Of a stretch of 64,000 nt of DNA, positions 1-12,789 are shown in pieces. Numbering within the stretch: the stretch's first letter is position 1; each line of letters opens with the position of its first letter. This DNA is from Sclerodactyla briareus. Its lineage: Eukaryota; Echinodermata; Holothuroidea; Dendrochirotida; Sclerodactylidae. The stretch is from positions 248,001-312,000 of the forward strand of contig JAODTK010005748.1 in the NCBI GenBank assembly GCA_026419785.1, written 5' to 3'. The position numbers and the translations under genes were made by a program. The notes under the pieces were generated by a model that searched no databases, was not told the DNA's origin, and saw only the letters and a program-made list of their open reading frames with translations.

Positions 1-2489
1 TGCAGCCTGGTGTGTTGAGACTCAGACGCATCTTGGCCCTGAGCCTCATGATTTGCGCGGTGAGGTAACCGAGTGAACGAGTCGGGGAGTGAGTTATATA
101 CGGGCATCAACCATACACCCAATTGACAGATCGATGGGTATTTCGGGGGCAAACTGGGGTATGCTCTATGCGTAGGACAGGTCTGTTCTCAGGGGGGAGA
201 CTGGTGGTGGAAGACGTGTGTTAATACAGTTAGGTGCCCTCCTGTAGCTAATATGAGGAGGGGTAGTAAATCATGGACCCCACTCTCCAGTTATTACCCT
301 TGTGGTTAAATCACGTGCTTCATCCATAGCTGCCATGAGACGCGATTCATTCTTAAACAACCTTAGGATGCATGAATAATGTGCCTATGCTGACGGGATG
401 TAAATTATACACTTATTTCAAACTGTTTTGATGAAGGTGGTATGGTTCTATAGTAATAGATGGTTGTTATAAAATATGCCTTAAACCAGTGTTTTTCAAA
501 TTTTTTCTTACAGATTTTATCTCTGGAATGGACGAACGATTTCGTCTTCCTTACGCCATGAAGACGATTCATTCGGCCACCCACTACGTCATTATTCGAC
601 CAGAAGTACAGCCGATCAAACCAGGGTCAACGAAACATAGGACCCTTACCTACGGAAGCTGCTAAACACCATGCTTCCAGCTGGAATAACAGGAACAACC
701 TTACTGAAGAGGAAACCTACCGTTCCGAGCCCAATCTACGCTTAATGCATCGATGACAAATCACCTTTACAACGAGGGTGCCGATTCGCTGACGAGAGCG
801 ACCCGACTCCGTGATGATCAGTCAGAATGCAAGGACGTCACGGGGCCGAGGCCAATACAATTGGCCGAATGAGAACAATAAGAAAGCCAAATGGTCATTG
901 GCTGTTTGAAGAAATACCGACAGTCTCCGAATAATACCGAGGGAGGCGAAAGGCGAAAAGGAAAAGATAGCCAATCCTGAGGACGAAATTACGCCGCTAA
1001 CAATGGGACGATAATACCGCCGAAGAAGAAAGATCCGAGATATGGAATTGACTTGTTGAGTTTACCGAAGAGGATTACTCCCTGAAAGCGTCTTCAGTTG
1101 ACCGGGGGGCAGAGGTCGGATCAGTGCTGGTCAGAGCAGGCACATCTGAGAATTAGCACCACGAATCCACATCTTTCAAGATTCGAGTGTGAGGTTGAAC
1201 CAAGGAATCCTACCTTGGAGGGGGTGTTACCTGTGGCGATTCTTTGACGAGTATCGTGAGTGGAACTGGACCTGGATTTACGGCGACATGGGATGCATCC
1301 GGGCATTTGATGACTTGGATTACCAAGTGACCCGCTATCAGTTATCATCCCGGCAATAGCTACGATAATGATATATCTTGGAGCAGGCCTACACGAGTTA
1401 CAGAGCAATGCACACCCCTCCTCCAGCTGCGTCCACATCAGTATCCAAGTTATACCGCCGGTCATCCACCTGGGGACTACCGCTACAAGTGGTTATAATG
1501 GGCCACGCCTCCGGCATCCAATGGAATTGCGGACGCAAGTCGACCCCCAGGACCATTGCCTTCCACCTCAGTCACCTCTATAAGGACCATGCGCGGAACA
1601 CGTTCCTACCATCCACAAAACAGAGCAACAGCACCACACCATTGAAAGATACAGCTCGGCCTTGCTACCAGCCTCCCAACAAATCCTGTGATTTGTAGTC
1701 AAGCGTGGTTATTCCGTCGGGGTGCGAACTGGTTTCCCAGCGCTAAAAGGGGTGGTGGCGACCCCAACGCCACGGACAGCAAAGCAGGAGAGAGAGTAAC
1801 AAAGGCCGTTTTGGAATTACAGAAGGCAAATAATTTCCAGACGCTGAAAAACCCGAGCCCTCTGATTCCGACGAGAATCGAACAGGTAGTGGATCGAGCT
1901 GTCGAAGAAAGTGAAGACGCAAATCTCCGTTGAGAAGACACGAACCGAACCTGAATATATCGACACAGATGATAACAGAAGCATCGAAAGGCAGTCAATA
2001 CACTACGATTGTTGTGGGGGGGACACAGTATCTGTAATTTATACACTGGAAAGGTACTATTGGATTTGGCAACATATGGCGGACCATTTCGTACGTCTTT
2101 TGCATGATTTAGTTGGCCCAATTTGGATCTGGGGAGCCAACGTTCCTATACCTGTATCTTGAGAGTAATACACTGTCACATTATGGAGTAGCAACTGCTA
2201 ACCTCTCACTATCTGACATTAACTTGGATTATCCTCATCCCTGTACTGTCCCAAGCCACTGGGATCCTATTGTCCTTACGACCCGTTGGATTATGCCGCA
2301 GCTCTCGTACAACTTATCGATTTGTTTTCACTGCGATATCGATCTGCTGATTGCCATGCGAACGCTTCCAATCCCGAAGGAGACCACGTCTGGAGATAAG
2401 AGGGCGACGTGCGGTAAACGGACGCGTAGGAAATTTAGTCTACCGAACCGATTCCCTCACTCCCCAATGATCGCATGTCACCCTTCAAT
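1..2489. other. Unassigned region upstream of the first LINE
   Basis: No recognisable gene is seen here. Several short frames run on the plus strand between about 1.37 and 2.5 kb; one at 1,378-1,698 is rich in Ser, Thr and Pro, and one at 1,688-1,933 reads as a soluble charged segment. They lie directly upstream of the endonuclease start of the LINE at 2,490 and could be remains of its 5' UTR or ORF1, but no ORF1 domain (zinc knuckle, esterase, RRM) is visible. A short CAGTGTTTTTCAAA word near 490 resembles a hAT terminus, but no partner end was found. I infer nothing functional. Confidence 0.3.
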
Positions 2490-2492
2490 AAC

Positions 2493-3205
2493 CTAACTAT
2501 CGCTACATGGAATGTCAGATCATTGCGAAACAAGCGCACTAAGTTGCTGATGTTAATCACCACGCCCATGATATCGATATTCTCTTTGTCACAGAACATG
2601 GCTGCTGAACATGGTGACGAGCCTGTCATTAACGAATCACGCCAAAACGGTTAACCAGCTTCAACACCTGGCCGCGCAAAGACCGCAACCTCGTCTGGCT
2701 ATGGCGGCCTCGCTGTTATTTACAAGTCTCCCCTCTCTCCCTCTCCTGGGAACCGATTCGAAACGTTTCGACTTTCGAAGCTGCTTGAGGCGTCGGTATT
2801 GATGCTGCTTGGTGGGCATATTCTATCCTCTAACTCTATACCCGCGCACCCCCGAATACCACCAACAAGAAGTCACCGTCAATCGATCTTCTACGAATTC
2901 GGTAGTATACTAGAGAGTACAAAAGCCCAAGATGCGAATAAACCGTATTTGTGGGTTGACTCTTTCCTTTCTAATCTTCCACCGCGACAAAAACACCAGC
3001 GACACCAAACGCCCGAAAGTTATTGGATTTGCTTACATATCATGGTCTTATCTCAGCTTGTAACCGCACGCCTACACATACAATGTGGCACACACTCTTG
3101 ACCTGGGCCTAGTCAATGAGGATTCTGTGTTTTTATGCTATCTTCTCTTTCTGTTTTGAGACTTCTAGGACCTCAGACCATAATCCCGTTTTAGCAACAT
3201 TTGCG
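2493..3205 (+). pseudogene. Endonuclease domain of the first CR1-like LINE, frameshifted
   Basis: The start of an exonuclease-endonuclease-phosphatase fold is seen as LTIATWNVRS (2,493-2,522) followed by DIDILFVTE (2,570-2,596), which supplies the catalytic Asn and Glu regions of this family. The domain closes with SDHNPVLATF at about 3,173-3,205, which carries the catalytic Asp-His pair. Between them the frame shifts repeatedly; remnants around 2,860-2,900 fit the usual Tyr-Arg-Pro-Pro region. The domain would nick target DNA at insertion. It is broken as it stands, either by decay or by sequencing error. Confidence 0.75.
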
Positions 3206-4019
3206 CAATCAAACCCGGCGATGATGAAACGGGAAATACCGTACCGCTGTCTGCTGTACCAATCATGACGATCTGGGGGTATTGCTCTTGCCCTAGATTG
3301 TGGACCCTCCATCTGATTATTGTATCTGCAGTCGAATCCTACAACACCTCCATCGGCGAAATTCTTGGCGAGGAGACGACATGCTCCGTTAAAAAAACTG
3401 TCAGTGAAAAAAAGGACCGAATGGGATGGTTCACACCTGCCGGGCTTGACGCAAGAAGCAGAAGGTTTAGCAGAGATGAATGGTCGCCACTCCAAACTTG
3501 AAATACGCCGGCAGAGGATCTATAAGGAGGCATGCCCAGGAAAGGAAATTGAACAATTTGATCAGTACCGCGAAACTCCATCATTATTCCGGCGCTTATC
3601 AACTGGACAATGAGATGACATTAAGTATTGTTCAAACGTCGTCTCTTCCCGGTCATCCACAGTCAGTCGGCAATTACCAGTCCCATACATCGACCAAAGC
3701 TCTTGCCAACCAATTTTGTCAATAGTTAAAAAAAATCTCCGCTATTCGACAATCCGCGATGACCTGGTTGTGCATGCGGACTTCAGTTATTATGCCGTGG
3801 CGTCGTGGCAGTTTAGTAGTTGCTACATTCATTATGCAGTCATTCCCTCCAACTTCATGGGACCTGTCAAATCCATCATCATGGGCGTATCCAACCAAAT
3901 CGTGAAGCTTGATCCGCGACCTACGTCATTGGTTTAATCCGTTATTCAGCAAGCTGCTCTTGAGTTATAACATCTAGATTAACTCGTCGCTGGAATCTGG
4001 GGCGTACCTTGAAACCCCT

Positions 4020-5460
4020 CGAAGTGACGCCAAGGTCATTTCCACTTCTAAGAAACGAGGTCTCGACTCCGAGGACATGGGTAACTATCGCCCAATCTCA
4101 AACCCACCCTTTCTTTATCCAAGTCATGGCGGAGAGGAGAGTTGTGGCTGCTTCAACCTCAACGAGTACATCAATTCAAAAACTCCCGTTTTGGAACGAT
4201 GCAGTGCCGCATATTCGGAAATTTCATAGTTCCGAGACGGCGCCCTACCTGTGTACATAACGACCATTCTTAAGCTCTCGCTGGATAAAGCGATAGTCCT
4301 CCGCACGACTCCTCGATCTTCAGCGGCATTCGACACCATCGACCACAGTATTCTTCCTTAAAATGCCTTGCAGCATTTGGGTATCGATGGGGGCGCCCAC
4401 AACTGGCCGCGTTCATACTTGGTAGACAGATCTCAAGCGGTTTCTATCGGAGGTCCGAATTTTTTTTGTTAGGGGTGGTAACAGTCGCTGACAGCACATC
4501 TACGGGTTCGGGTTCAACAGGGTAAGTTTTAGGACCTCTCCTATTTACGCTTGTACAGTGCACCAACTTGGCCAACTGCGTGATTTGATGCGGCGACACA
4601 GCATGTTAAATTTCATCAGTATGCTGATGACAACCAATTGTACCTTTCTTTTTCAAAATGCCGATTTCTCCGTGTGTCTCAACAGCAACCTCTGCGTGAA
4701 GCCTGTCTTAGTGACATCCAAAGGCTGGTTTGATCAGAACAAACTGAAATTAAATGATAACAAGACAGTGAGGCTATGCTGATGCGATCTCGCTTCGATA
4801 CCTCGCGGTTACCATCCACAATATTCATGTGGGTACATCATCAGTCGAACTTACAGATTCCGCCAAGAACATCGGGGGTAGGTTAATTGACAAGAACTTT
4901 ACTCCTTTCAGAACCACATCACCAATACGTGTCGCTCGGTCAACTTCTTCATGGAAAATTGAGCTACCTAAGGAAATCTTGTCGGAGAAAGAAATCTTGT
5001 AAGATCATCATTCATGCCAGCACATAACTGGATTTCGGGAATTCACCTCTTAAATGGACTTCCCGAGTATCGAATCAAGCTGCTTCAACGCACGCAGAAC
5101 ACAGCCGCCCGTATCATAACCCGTTCTAGGAAGTTTGATCATATAACACCAGTTCTACGCCCGATTACATTGGTTAACGGTCCGTACAGAAGAAGCCAGT
5201 GCAAAATTCATCATGATGACGTACAGCCCCTCAATGGTTTGGCAACCTCGTACTCGAGGCATGAGCGACCGCGGACTTACCGAGGCGGACACTATTCCAC
5301 ATCCAGCTTCTTCTACATGTCCCCCCCGGTGGAAATCTGAAGTCTTGGTCGTCGCTCATCTCCGTCGCTGCTCCATACATGTGGAAACGAACTCCCTCAC
5401 AACTTAATCAACACCAAATGTAAACATATTTAAAAGAAAGCCTAAAGTTTAATTTATTTT
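4020..5460 (+). pseudogene. Reverse transcriptase and C-terminal domain of the first CR1-like LINE, frameshifted
   Basis: Reverse transcriptase motifs occur in the expected order. Motif 1-2 is DMGNYRPISN (4,074-4,103). Motif A is SAAFDTIDHSIL (from 4,320), with the first catalytic Asp. A weak Gly-Pro-Leu-Leu-Phe motif B region lies near 4,530-4,560. Motif C is YADD at 4,620-4,631. A thumb-like NKLKLNDNK lies near 4,740. The C-terminal stretch with NGLPEYRIKLLQRTQNT (about 5,050-5,105) and a final Trp-Asn-Glu-Leu-Pro-like segment near 5,380 precede the tail. At least six frame changes separate these motifs. Confidence 0.8.
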
Positions 5461-5536
5461 ACTACGGCTTATCGGTGAGCAACAAGCGCCTTGAGCATGG
5501 GTTCCTTGGATACTGGCGTCTATAAATGTAATTATG

Positions 5537-5569
5537 TATTATATTATTATTATTATTATATTATTATAG

Positions 5570-5603
<34 letters not shown>

Positions 5604-5606
5604 TAT
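5537..5606 (+). repeat. ATT microsatellite, 3' tail of the LINE
   Basis: An imperfect (ATT)n run directly follows the final non-coding bases of the LINE. A very similar junction (GC-rich bases, then a TATA-like word, then ATT repeats) occurs at 31,940, after another CR1-like element. I read it as the element's own 3' tail, not an independent microsatellite. Confidence 0.8.
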
Positions 5607-5639
5607 GATCAACTGGCAGAATGCCAAACGGAATGCCAA

Positions 5640-6780
5640 CGGCGATAACGCTGTGAGGGACAATGGATATCACATATCCTATTGTCTCAGGAACAAAAGT
5701 TTCTGGCGAGGTGTCGAGGTCGGACGAAAGAGAGATCGGAAGAGGAGGACTCAACACAAAAGAGGTCATATGGCGCCTTGCTAGAAAATTGTCTGAGGAC
5801 AGTAACGCAGTGAGCAGCAATAGATTATCACCATATTATTGCTCGAAACGAAAAGTTCTTAGCCAAGGTGCCGAAACAGAAAACAGGCAAACGAAGGCTG
5901 AAGGATTGCTTCTGGTGAGGGTAACGTGGACGCCTGAATTACGGGACAGTTATCACGACTAACAGAGACAGTAGACATATCCAGATGTATTGTCTCAAAG
6001 GAAAAAAAAAACAAAAAAACAAGTTCTTGGACGAGGTGCCGAGAGCCGGAGGACGAGAAACGGGGACGGAGGAAACAACACCCGAGGACGACGAGTCGAA
6101 TTACCAACGGCAATAACGCTGGGCTGTCACAGAACCCACGGACATTTTCGCGAGGTGCCGGAAAGCGGACGAGACAAGCAAGTCAATACCGGAATCGAAT
6201 GCCACTATGGGAAAACGTGACGTCAGATTATGAGCTGTGATAACACTGACAAGGACAATGGATATCACCATATTTGTTTCCCAGAAACAAAAGTTCCTAG
6301 CAAGGTGCCGAAAGCGAGATAATCAGACCAAGCAAATGAAAAATGGCAATATGAGGATGACTGACGATGGTGGTATTACGCTAACAGAGGCAATGAATTA
6401 TCCCCTTATTCATTGCCCCAGAAGCACGAGTCCTCAACGCAGGGCCGAAAACCGAAAGCAAAAACATGATCGGGAAAGAAGGAGACAAAAACACATATCG
6501 GGGATATAATGTGAAGCCTGAATAACTTCGCGGTGACAACGCATGCAGGCAGCGAGAATTGGCGCAACATCTATGATGCAGAAACGAAAGTTTCTTCTTA
6601 GCAAGATGCGGAAGCAAAGGAGAGCAGAGGAGAGAGAGGGAATATCACCACTGGAGAAACGAGGAGTAGGGATGCAGAACGGTGGGTTAACAGTGGCAGG
6701 CCAGCAAAAATTATCGCGATATTTTACCGTCCAGAAAGAGAAATTTCAGCGACGGTGCCGAGGTGGAGCTGACAAGTAAC
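5640..6780 (+). repeat. Degenerate minisatellite, ~150-bp period, about eight units
   Basis: A recurring cassette of the form 'GATAACGCTGTGA ... GACAATGGATATCACCATAT ... CAGAAACAAAAGTTCTTAGC ... AAGGTGCCGAAAGC' recurs at about 5,642, 5,800, 5,945, 6,110, 6,240, 6,372, 6,530 and 6,690. Units are 130-165 bp long and diverged by substitutions and indels. The plus strand is purine-rich and translates in places into Lys/Arg-rich segments such as QKQKFLARCRKRDNQTK, but frames do not persist through the array. I do not recognise the family. It starts about 35 bp after the ATT tail of the LINE. Confidence 0.65.
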
Positions 6781-8393
6781 CCAAGGATCGATACCCGTCC
6801 GAAAGACGCGGCCCTGGCACTGAAAAACAGTGATAACCTGTGAGCGATAGTACGGGGACTGGCGATGGGCTAAAAGAGAAGATCCAGCTGCGATGAACGG
6901 AGGAGAGGGCCCTGGCTGTAATGAATGGGCAGGCAGAATTGAAGGCGTTGTTTCCGCTTCTTTCAACGCAATTGGAAACGACGATCTCGAGTCAGAATGA
7001 CAGCGGTGACGGATAATGTGCATTGCGGAGGACAAATGGCCTTACAATGTGCAAGGGGAAACAGAGGAACGTCTGGGGATTTCTGACGAATCGTGTTCAG
7101 TAGCCATCCATGCAGATAAAGACCCTACCAGTACTATCTGATCAATACATCAATACCGGAGAGAAGCATGGGAACGCTGTGGCGCAATGGTGATAAGAAG
7201 TGAGAAGAGTGAGAGAATGTAAGCAAAAGAGCGATTCATCGAGATCATATTGATATCGGTCCCCTGATGGCGGTCTCCGCAGGAAACCCACCAGTTGTAC
7301 GAGAACATGCCTCATCGGGAACAAAATTGCCGACCACGGGAGCTAACAGCAAGTGTGCCATTAGTAGGAAGGGACGCCAAGTGGAACCGGTCTCAAGCGT
7401 TCGAGTCCAGTGAGAGACGTATGGTGTGTAACGCATACGTTGAGCATCAGAACCGATTTGCATAAGGGTGTTACTACCTTCCTCCTTGAGAGACCCTGGC
7501 AAAAGTTGAATAAATCTCCGGCGTCATTCCAGGGAACAAAAAGCAAAGTAATACAAAACTGAAGGAGTGTGACGGAAGGTCAAGTTTTGCTTCGATATCG
7601 AGAATGTACGACCGACGGAACGCGGGAAAATGCTATTCAGCACCATAGCAACGGACTACAAGGACGCAGGAACCATAGCATCAAGAACAAACGCGAACAA
7701 GAAAACAGCAGCGAACGACTCCCCATCGCGGTTTGTTGAAACACCCCTGCGAACTGGAATCATGGGACCCGGCGTAGGAGGGGGCCCGGTTTATCGAGGA
7801 TTCGACCGTCAGAACGGTCGTAGAATATGGTTGGGAGGAAAGTCGAGGGATTAGACGAGCGCCGGAAGAGAAGCCGACTAGTCCTTGCCACCTTTATCGT
7901 TGCACCGTATGTGTCATCGCCTTTGTGAGATGGTAGTGGGGGTGTATTGCAATAAATATTGTTCTACAAGACAAAACTCAGTATTTCTTTGATCATTCTA
8001 CTTAGTGGGAATGTGGCGTATGGCATGATATTTTATGCCTAGGATATTTGCACAGTTCCAATAGTTCATTTCACCAAAAATAGCGCTAAAAATGGGTTGG
8101 TATTCCTTTCCATACGGAATTTAGTTTCTATTCTCGAAAACGAAATGGAATGTCTTAGAAAAAATCCCCCCCCCCAACATGGGTTCGAGTTCAGTTGAAT
8201 GGGTCATCGAACCAAACCATAACCTGGAAAAAATCACGCCCGTGATAATATTTGAGGAAATATCGTCTGGTGACAACTGGTGAGGAAGCGACGTCAGGAT
8301 GAAAAACCTTTCTCAATGCAATTCGATTATCATACCGGTACGCCTATCACAATGATAAGGCAATGTAAAATCAGTGCGAATACCGAAAGGATT
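6781..8393. other. Unassigned region
   Basis: Continues purine-rich after the minisatellite, with short frames on both strands (for example minus strand 7,245-7,502 and plus strand 7,630-7,854) that match nothing I recognise. From about 7,900 the composition becomes AT-rich. A C10 homopolymer lies near 8,167. No RNA gene, promoter or element end could be supported. Confidence 0.3.
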
Positions 8394-8394
8394 T

Positions 8395-8425
<31 letters not shown>

Positions 8426-8456
8426 GCATAAATAATATAATAATAATAATAGTAAT

Positions 8457-8502
<46 letters not shown>

Positions 8503-8570
8503 TATAATAATAATAATTAATAATAATATAATAAATATAAAATATTTAATAAACTAATAATAATAAGAAT
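8394..8570. repeat. AAT microsatellite
   Basis: About 175 bp of interrupted (AAT)n. Interruptions are mostly single added or missing bases, which could be biological or could be sequencing error. It lies about 270 bp upstream of the next LINE fragment and could mark the tail of an unrecognised older element. Confidence 0.9.
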
Positions 8571-8839
8571 GAGAGTGGCGTGAAGCTCCGTTTCTATGCG
8601 GACGATGGAGATGGAGAGGAAGCTGAAGATGGAGGAAAAGGTTTATGGTGAGTCTCAACAAGTGAGCTGGAGCAATAATAGCGACACTTCACTCGAGCTC
8701 TCATGTTTTGTTGGTAATTCATGTTTTTGTCATCTGTATCGTCCACATTGTCCAATATACTAGAGAGAACATACAACAAATACGACGGACCAATTTCCCG
8801 CAATTCGACGGTTTTCAACGACAATGTACTTTTCTGTGG

Positions 8840-10050
8840 ACTGGCAACCGAAGCCCTGGAATCAGCCCAAGCCTAATGGAAGTCTCACGTGAAGCGGGGC
8901 AGGAGAGGTGGCAAAACTAGTGAAATTCGTCGTGAACGTAAGGAACGCCCCAGTACCGAGTATAACCTGGCCAACGTTCAGAGACTTGTCACAAAAAACC
9001 GCGTATTATTTCTAGAACTCGCAATTTCGCGATTACAGCGACGTTAACGTTTGTTTAACGGAAACATGGCTCACCCCAGACATACTAATGTATATTGCAA
9101 CCCACAGGGGTTTACAATTTTACCGATGATCGTTGATCACGGATTACTGGGAGTCGCAGGGAGGAGTGTTTGTTTTCTTGTCAACGATAACTGGTTGTAA
9201 AGACGGTGAGAAAATTTCAAGGGAACCACCCAGGACAGGAATATATCATGATCAAATGCAGGCCATTCTACATTCCTCGCGAGTTTTCGCAGTGACTCTG
9301 AACAGCAGCATAAATCTCCTCGTGCTAAGGCAACCATAGCACACAGCGAGCCTGCGAGAGATTATTTCTAATTGTGAGAACTCCGACCCGAAACAACCCT
9401 ATCCATTGTTGTGGGTGATTTCAACCGAGCTAATCTGAGGAACTCAATGCCTGAATTGAAGCAGGCGTGGACTTGCCCCATTCGTGGTAACAACACCCTA
9501 GATCACTGCTACTGTAAAAGTAAGAAATATATATACAAGTCAGTTTCGCGAGGAGTCATTGGGAACTCTGATCACAGCACGGTATTGCTCATTCCGGTTT
9601 ACAAACCGGAGATGAAAGTCACAAGCCAGTTTTAAAAGAACGGTCAAGGTATGGGCTCAGACAGCAATCGATTATTAAAATGCAGGATGATTTTCGAAGT
9701 TTACAGATTGGAATATGTTTTTTTTTTTTAAGCCGATAATGCCTTGCATTCGTTCAGGATACTATTACTGGCCGTATTATCGAATTCTGAGGACATCTGT
9801 CAGACAGTTACCCGAGTCCCAAACAATAAACAGTGGTTGTAATAAAGCGTCAAAGCGAAAATCAGGGCCAAGGATGAAGCGTTAGAGGACTAAAGCCATT
9901 GATCCTGAATAAATACCACAGACTTAGATAGACTGAATGAATCGGGTTGTACTGTGCAGCAATCGAACGCGCGGTGAATGCTTGGAAATGAACAACAAAG
10001 ATCGAAAGCCTAGGCAAGCAAATTACAATGACTATGTACGTTAGGGCAAA
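8840..10050 (+). mobile_element. Jockey-like LINE fragment: endonuclease domain and linker only
   Basis: The plus strand carries CLTETWLTPDIL (9,052-9,087), the endonuclease Glu motif. VVGDFN follows at 9,408-9,425, then NTLDHCY from 9,492, then SDHSTVLLIPVY at 9,567-9,602, which is the catalytic Asp-His end of the domain. The stretch from 9,411 to 9,635 is open in one frame. The downstream linker (Arg-Thr-Val-Lys-Val-Trp near 9,640, then Asn-Asn-Lys-Gln-Trp near 9,825 and a Lys/Arg-rich helix) resembles the region between endonuclease and reverse transcriptase in jockey-like ORF2 proteins of fish and lancelets. An upstream Lys-Arg-Gly-Arg-Arg-Gly-Gly stretch near 8,895 fits the N-terminal region. 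No reverse transcriptase follows; the copy is lost after about 10,050. Confidence 0.75.
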
Positions 10051-11514
10051 CGACGGTTCAATTTTATCATCGTTATTTCGGGCAAATACCGAAGAATACA
10101 ATAGTAGCTTTGGACGGCAAAATTTGAGTGAAAATTATTAAAATGAAAAAAACCAGTTGCGCGAGATGGGCACGTAACATACACAGTTACGGCAATGAGT
10201 CTGTAAGAGGCCTCACTAGCCCCCCAAGGCGATTGCAACTGCCGGACGGTGCTACGCGTACGACGATAGCGGGCTGTTTACCAAACGAATACGCTAGACG
10301 ATATAGGTATCAGCGGATTTGGGCTAATTCAAATGATAATTAGGGTGGACTGACAACCTTCAAATGAGGTGAGGAAAACTCTGAGCCAAATTTGTGCTGT
10401 TCAAACATTAGGTGAATCACAAGTTAGCCTGTTGTCAAATTATGTCTATTGTCTACATTCAGCACATAACCAGATTCTTGCTTGAATGTAGATGTATAAT
10501 TGAGCAGACAACCCTTTTTTTTTACCTCATGCCGATATATTATAATACACTTCTCAAGTTGTAGATTTTATTTCTAAGAATATTTGTATATTTATACTCC
10601 AGTAATTTGGAATAGGGTTGAAGTGGATGATGAGGATAGGGTTGATATTAATAATTTTCCCAAAAACATTGAAGACCTGATGACTTTAATGGGTAGCCCA
10701 TGTGTATGTGCATATGTGCATATGTAGGGATTGATATAGCTATAAAGCCTATAAGCCGTTTGGTTTTTGGTTTTCAAGGAAATGAATATTCCGTTTTTGG
10801 CATATTCAGTAAACTATAAGAAAAAATGCAGTACACAAAAGCAGGGACAGGAGAATCATTATAGTTCCGATAGAACGAAAACGTTTATTTATCCAACTTC
10901 TATTCGCATGTGGGAAGGAAAATTCTCTCAAGAACAATTTGACTGGTTTACCTATTTTTTCACTTCCAGTAAATTGTGAGTGAGGCGAAGTTCAATACTT
11001 CCAGTTCTGCTATTTGCCATAGAATTGTTGGAACGAATGCATTTTTCCGAAATTGACATGACAGATTCGCCTTTATGTACATTTGTGATTCAGAGACATG
11101 AATCACTAGAAAATTCATTTTGCGTTTTGTCCTATTGTAAAAGGCTTTGGAATACTATTTGTTCATACTGGGGTGGACGCGACAGTGGAATCTAGATTTA
11201 TATTATAAGTTGGGCTCAATCGATAGGAAGAGTCCAGTAAATTTTCGTTCATTTCCATGCAAAAAACTTCACTTACATGTGCCAAAACATATGGGGTAAC
11301 CCCAGATAGGGAGTCATTTTATTGTAAATTTAAGTACGCTGTGGAAATAGAATTTCATCCTAAAGAAGACAGAAAACACATTCCGAATGATTGAACATAT
11401 AGGAATTCCCTTCATATGTCTTGAATTTAACATATGTTATCCATAGATCACTCAATCATTTATTGTACTTGATCAATTACAAGTAATAATAGAAACGAGA
11501 TAATAAATGAGAGG

Positions 11515-11544
11515 AAAAAAAACAAAAAAAAAAAAAAAAAAAAA
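11515..11544 (+). repeat. A-rich run
   Basis: About 30 nt of almost pure A, interrupted by one C. It could be a poly(A) tail of an old plus-strand retroposon, but no retroposon body was recognised upstream and no flanking target duplication could be identified. Confidence 0.6.
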
Positions 11545-12742
11545 CTTTTTGCTCAGGGGAAGATGGATTCAACAAAGGACCTGAAATTATCGAAAGGATT
11601 GCTGATAAAAAATCCAAGGTTAAATTATTTTTAACCTCTACTTAGTCCCATCTTGTTAACATCTATTAATGCAAATTAATAGTACTAGACTTAACGTCTA
11701 ATTTTATCCCCTAGTAATTTCCCCACGGTATAATTCATGCCAGTGAATGCCCACCATATGGTCTAGTAGTGGTTATTTTAGGTCACTGTACCACTCACTA
11801 TGCTAATCTATTTATTCAATATGTATAAAATGCATATATCTAGGTAATTTTGTTTAATCTCATCTCTAAGAAGGTGTTAAAATATATGACCCTAAATCAG
11901 AACCGTGTAAATTTTATCTGGAATTCCTGTATTCATCATCCAAGAAAGTGTGTTGTTATCAATGTCCTACAATCACCCTATCTAAATGGAATCACTCACA
12001 TGCTGCCAAAAGCAGTCATTCCTGTTGTAAGTGTTTCTAGAGGCCTTTGACTCCCCAGCACGCTCACAAAGTTCCCTAAAACTGCACTGAGATGCTTCCA
12101 TAGTTCAGACAATTTGGTTAAGAGGTAAATAACATTACTGACTGCTCAAAGGGGTAAGAGAGGCAGCAAGATGAGTAGTCGCAACTAAGGGAGGATTGAA
12201 AAGTTACAGCCTCACAAGGAACATGCTTAAACCCACTCTGCTCCCGTTTTGATAGATCAATGTTGTGGATTTTTGGCATGTAATAGCCTATACTGGGCGG
12301 CTAGCCCCTTGCAGCTTTGTTCAGAGGCATTTTAATCAGACTGCTTATATCACTATAAAGGCAACAAGAGCGTCATGAAAAACAAATGCATTTGTTTAAT
12401 CTCGACTCGAGGTGTAGGGCAACCTATGATGTTGTACGGTGGCTGTCCCAACTGAGAAATGCCCACCTAGCTAATTTAGTCTTTAAAATAACCTGACCAA
12501 AAAAATGAAATTTTGAGCATCATCATTAACATGACCCTTGCCTGTACACTATAGAATGTATGGTTTGTACAAAGAGGTTGACTCACAATTCTTGTTGTTG
12601 CAACCAATGAAACTACTGAATTACGATCAATTGCGCAAGTTCCCCCACTTACTTTCGAATGATATAGCTTCTGAGTTATATTCGCTGCTGACAATTATTA
12701 TGTGCAGCATCCAGGTTCGGCACCCTTGCTGGCCCTTGAATA

Positions 12743-12789
12743 GGATCGAACCCCTGCTCGGCAAGTATAACCAATTGAAGAAAAAAAAA
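12743..12789 (-). other. Possible tRNA-like remnant (A and B box words)
   Basis: On the minus strand, TTCAATTGGTTATA (A-box-like) is followed by GGGGTTCGATCC (B-box-like). Both words match RNA polymerase III internal promoter consensus fairly well. They are only about 15 bp apart, whereas a tRNA gene or intact SINE head needs about 30 or more. I therefore read it as a truncated tRNA-derived repeat or coincidence. Confidence 0.2.

Larger units (their letters stand above)
2490..5606 (+). mobile_element. CR1/L2-like non-LTR retrotransposon (LINE), ORF2 remnant with ATT tail
   Basis: The segment carries, in order, an apurinic-type endonuclease, a reverse transcriptase and a C-terminal region followed directly by an ATT microsatellite tail. 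Conserved words read in order across all three plus-strand frames: LTIATWNVRS, DIDILFVTE, SDHNPVLATF, GNYRPISN, SAAFDTIDHSIL, YADD, and a C-terminal LLNGLPEYRI...LQRTQNTAARIIT stretch. This order is that of CR1/L2-clade ORF2 proteins. The frame changes many times, so no intact protein can be translated. The 5' end is uncertain; frames from about 1.4 kb may be its upstream part. Replication would be by target-primed reverse transcription; the simple-repeat tail instead of poly(A) fits CR1/L2-like elements. Exact clade is inferred. Confidence 0.85.

Noticed and set aside
7380..7450. GCGTTCGAGTCC as a tRNA B box
   Set aside because: No A box at a suitable distance on the same strand, and flanking bases do not form an acceptor stem.
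8394..8570. Direct-repeat array as a CRISPR candidate, here and in other arrays
   Set aside because: Repeats are contiguous or degenerate with no unique spacers between conserved short repeats, and the window is eukaryotic with no cas-like genes.
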